Shown here: in pieces, positions 6,168-7,950 of the stretch
Layout: each line of letters opens with the position of its first letter
Position numbering within the stretch: position 1 is the first letter of the stretch
Assembly: GCA_965369945.1 (NCBI GenBank)
Contig: CBDUST010000217.1
Location: 1 to 7,950, forward strand
Direction of reading: 5' to 3'
DNA from: JADFNO01 sp965369945
GTDB lineage: Bacteria > Planctomycetota > Phycisphaerae > Phycisphaerales > SM1A02
Length of the DNA stretch: 7,950 bases
The notes under the pieces: generated by a model
Database searches by the model: none
Told to the model about the DNA's origin: nothing
What the model saw: only the letters and a program-made list of their open reading frames with translations
Program-made: the position numbers and the translations under genes

Positions 6168-7538
6168 TCAGTGAGAGCCGTTGTCGGATTCAGATTGCGC
6201 TGGGAACTGCGGTGTAGGAAGGCCGAATTCTTCCAGCAGAGCGTTGATCTTCAGCGTTTTATCCTGCAAGGGATCAGCTGGATGTAATCCGTTGTGGCGC
6301 ACGTTGCCGCTCGGATCGACAATAACCACGTGCGGGATTCCGCGAATTCCGTAGTCGGGGTTATAGACGTCTTGTTTGGAGAATGCGATCGTCCACGTGA
6401 TCTTTCTTTGTTTCATATACGCCGGCATCAGCGATAGCTCTTTGTCAGGATCGTCTTTGCAATCGATCGCACCATCGGCACCGAAGACGCTGCCTTGGAT
6501 GCTGGTGACGCCGACGATTTCGACAGCATAATCAGCATAAAGTGCTTGAAGCTCTCGAACATGGGGAAAGCTGGCGACACATGGTGCGCACCACGTGGTC
6601 CAGAAGTCGAGCACGACGACCTTGCCTTGCAGATCGCCTAACGAACGGAGATTGTCCGCGGATGACCAGATGAAATTGAGGGTTGGCGCCTCGAATCCGA
6701 CCAACTCACCCCGACCTGCTGCACCTCCGAGACGCGCGACAACCTCACGCAGATCGATCACGTCGTGACTCGGCAACTTCAGTTCACCGGTTTCTACTCG
6801 AGCCAACACTTGCTGACCGCTTTGGACTATCTTTGAGCGAACGCGACGGACCGTCTCGGTGTCCTGTCCATCGATGATCTGATCCAAGACTTCAAGGTAA
6901 TCCTCTGCGTCAATAAACACTCGGGCCGGCGTATCTGGACCGAAGAGATCCTGCAAAGCGACGATGTCACTACGATGTTCTTTCCACAGGGGCGCGTTGC
7001 CGAGTCCACCAAGAGCGCCGAGCAGCATCGTTGCGGCCGCGTTGCGCTTGCGGATCGCCTGGCGCAGGGACGGATGCGCGAACACATCTTTGAGTAGATC
7101 GGCTTGAACCTTGGGCGTGGGGCGATAGGTCCAGCGTTTGCCATTGATGGTCATACCGAACGAGTTACCCAATAACTCGAGGCGCAGCACGGCCGCGGCA
7201 GCTCCGCTGACCCTTCTGTCGTCCGTAAATTCGGCGAGCCTGGCGAGCGCGTGATCGCGACGATCGCCAACATGCAAAGCGCGCGCTTGGTAGATCATCG
7301 CGATCTGAGCCGGCGTCATCTCGGAGATTTCCAAATCTTCGATCGCAGCTAACCTCAAGCGCTCGATGTCCTGCCTGCTCGGTTGTTCGCTTGCGATCAG
7401 GGTGTCCAGCTTCTGCTTGTAGTGCTCAAGCGTCTGGCGCACCTGTTCGTCTGTGGGCGGGGCAGTCGAGGCAAGCGCGGGAAGGCTGCCGGCTGTAAGC
7501 GTCGAAATGATCGCGGCGAGAGTCGGTGTACGTCTCAT
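6168..7538 (-). CDS. Exported TlpA/ResA-like thioredoxin-fold protein with long N-terminal helical region
   Basis: This 456-residue protein has a Sec signal peptide (MRR start, hydrophobic 7-19, likely cleavage after ALA at residue 23) and a C-terminal redoxin domain (about 281-440). The active site is DFWTTWCAPC (Cys317, Cys320), followed by the cis-Pro loop GIRGIPHVVIVDPSG (Pro402). These are hallmarks of TlpA/ResA proteins, which reduce or rearrange disulfides outside the cytoplasm. Between the second strand and the cis-Pro lies an enlarged insert (346-380) with a third cysteine, Cys360, near several Asp and Lys residues. Residues 25-280 are mostly predicted helices without a family I recognise; TlpA proteins usually have only a short leader here. 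There are no further membrane segments, so the protein is probably periplasmic. A GGAG (7546-7549) 7 bases upstream supports the start. It lies 99 bases downstream of the hydrolase gene on the same strand. The redox partner and substrate are unknown. Confidence 0.9.
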   Translation of the reverse strand: MRRTPTLAAIISTLTAGSLPALASTAPPTDEQVRQTLEHYKQKLDTLIASEQPSRQDIERLRLAAIEDLEISEMTPAQIAMIYQARALHVGDRRDHALARLAEFTDDRRVSGAAAAVLRLELLGNSFGMTINGKRWTYRPTPKVQADLLKDVFAHPSLRQAIRKRNAAATMLLGALGGLGNAPLWKEHRSDIVALQDLFGPDTPARVFIDAEDYLEVLDQIIDGQDTETVRRVRSKIVQSGQQVLARVETGELKLPSHDVIDLREVVARLGGAAGRGELVGFEAPTLNFIWSSADNLRSLGDLQGKVVVLDFWTTWCAPCVASFPHVRELQALYADYAVEIVGVTSIQGSVFGADGAIDCKDDPDKELSLMPAYMKQRKITWTIAFSKQDVYNPDYGIRGIPHVVIVDPSGNVRHNGLHPADPLQDKTLKINALLEEFGLPTPQFPAQSESDNGSH

Positions 7539-7637
7539 GCCAACACTCCGGATGAGTAATCGATTGACGTTGAATCTACCATTGCTTGGGAAGAACCACT
7601 TCGGATTTCACGCGCCGCGGGACACCAGCTGCTGGAC

Positions 7638-7950
7638 TTACAGTAGGTGGGTTTTGAGGAATTCCACCTGTCGATTCTTTGCATCGGCTGCGAACTTGCC
7701 GAAACCGGCATGCTCATACTGCGCGCCTGTTCGCTCATAGATGATCAGCTCAACTAGTTCTGGTTGCTCGTAACAGCTACGGAGCGCCTCGATGAATCGC
7801 GCCTGGCCTTCGTAGGCCACCCATTCATCATGTTGCGCGTGGATCGCTTGAAAGGGGATCTCACGCCAATGACCGAGTCGTTGAAGTGGGTCGAGCGACG
7901 AAATCTGCTTCGCATCACAATGGTCGAACATCGGTCGGTGCTGTTGGTCT
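7638..7950 (-). CDS. Alpha/beta hydrolase, C-terminal part (runs off the window)
   Basis: The frame is open from the window edge to a TAA at 7640-7638, giving about 104 residues. The pattern is the last part of an alpha/beta hydrolase of the dienelactone hydrolase or prolyl oligopeptidase type: a strand IPFQAIHAQHDEWVAYEG with the probable catalytic Asp (codon 7827-7829), a helix FIEALRSCY, a strand VELIIYERTGA and the probable catalytic His in YEHAGFG (codon 7710-7712), then a final helix with RQVEFLKTHL. The nucleophile elbow with the catalytic serine lies beyond the window. The first visible Met (7931) is internal, since six in-frame codons precede it without a stop. The substrate cannot be told from this part. 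Whether it is exported, like the protein of the next gene, cannot be judged without the N-terminus. Confidence 0.8.
   Translation of the reverse strand, partial: DQQHRPMFDHCDAKQISSLDPLQRLGHWREIPFQAIHAQHDEWVAYEGQARFIEALRSCYEQPELVELIIYERTGAQYEHAGFGKFAADAKNRQVEFLKTHLL

Noticed and set aside
6042..6287. 81-codon plus-strand frame across the intergenic gap and the TlpA-like 3' end
   Set aside because: About half lies antisense to the TlpA-like gene, and the product shows no motif.
7621..7637. Short palindrome GACACCAGCTGCTGGAC just past the hydrolase stop as a terminator
   Set aside because: The stem is only about 4-5 bp with a minimal loop and no U-tract follows, so it is too weak to call.
7453..7740. 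95-codon plus-strand frame between the TlpA-like and hydrolase genes
   Set aside because: It overlaps the coding ends of both minus-strand genes and has no domain-like pattern.

Overview
The window reads as ordinary, gene-dense chromosome from a moderately GC-rich Gram-negative bacterium. I favour a planctomycete, possibly of the Phycisphaerae type. This rests on the Tat-exported amidase with an extra N-terminal module, the TlpA-type protein with a long helical N-terminal half, and a hypothetical protein whose layout I associate from memory with that group. It is an inference from protein style, not a demonstrated placement. I see no rRNA, tRNA, CRISPR array, insertion sequence, integrase or phage gene.

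Left part, plus strand (1-1478): the last codons of what looks like the pyruvate dehydrogenase E1 beta subunit, then a complete dihydrolipoamide acetyltransferase (E2, one lipoyl domain). Together they are the end of a pyruvate dehydrogenase operon. Facing E2 with only 18 bases between them is a small minus-strand gene for a predicted lipoprotein (1497-1727). A 271-base divergent intergenic region (1728-1998) separates it from a Tat-exported amidase-signature enzyme (1999-3744). Just upstream of the amidase lies a two-part hairpin.

Middle: the amidase (plus) and trpB (minus) converge on a long, nearly perfect inverted repeat (3748-3821), which probably serves as a terminator for both directions.

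Right part, all minus strand, read from right to left: the C-terminal end of an alpha/beta hydrolase (7638 to beyond the window), an exported TlpA/thioredoxin-fold protein (6168-7538), an unrecognised 302-residue protein (5080-5988), and tryptophan synthase beta (3836-5038). Gaps are 99, 179 and 41 bases. The last two genes are close enough to be co-transcribed. A 14-codon reading frame exactly bridges the upstream stop codon and the trpB ATG and may couple their translation. No trpA or other trp gene is visible.

How the genes work together: E1 beta and E2 belong to one complex that makes acetyl-CoA from pyruvate. The lipoprotein, amidase and TlpA-like protein all carry export signals and would act in the cell envelope. 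The rest are metabolic or unknown, and nothing ties them into one pathway. I found no convincing new multi-gene system. The most notable items are the unrecognised 302-residue protein, the relay reading frame before trpB and the hairpins.
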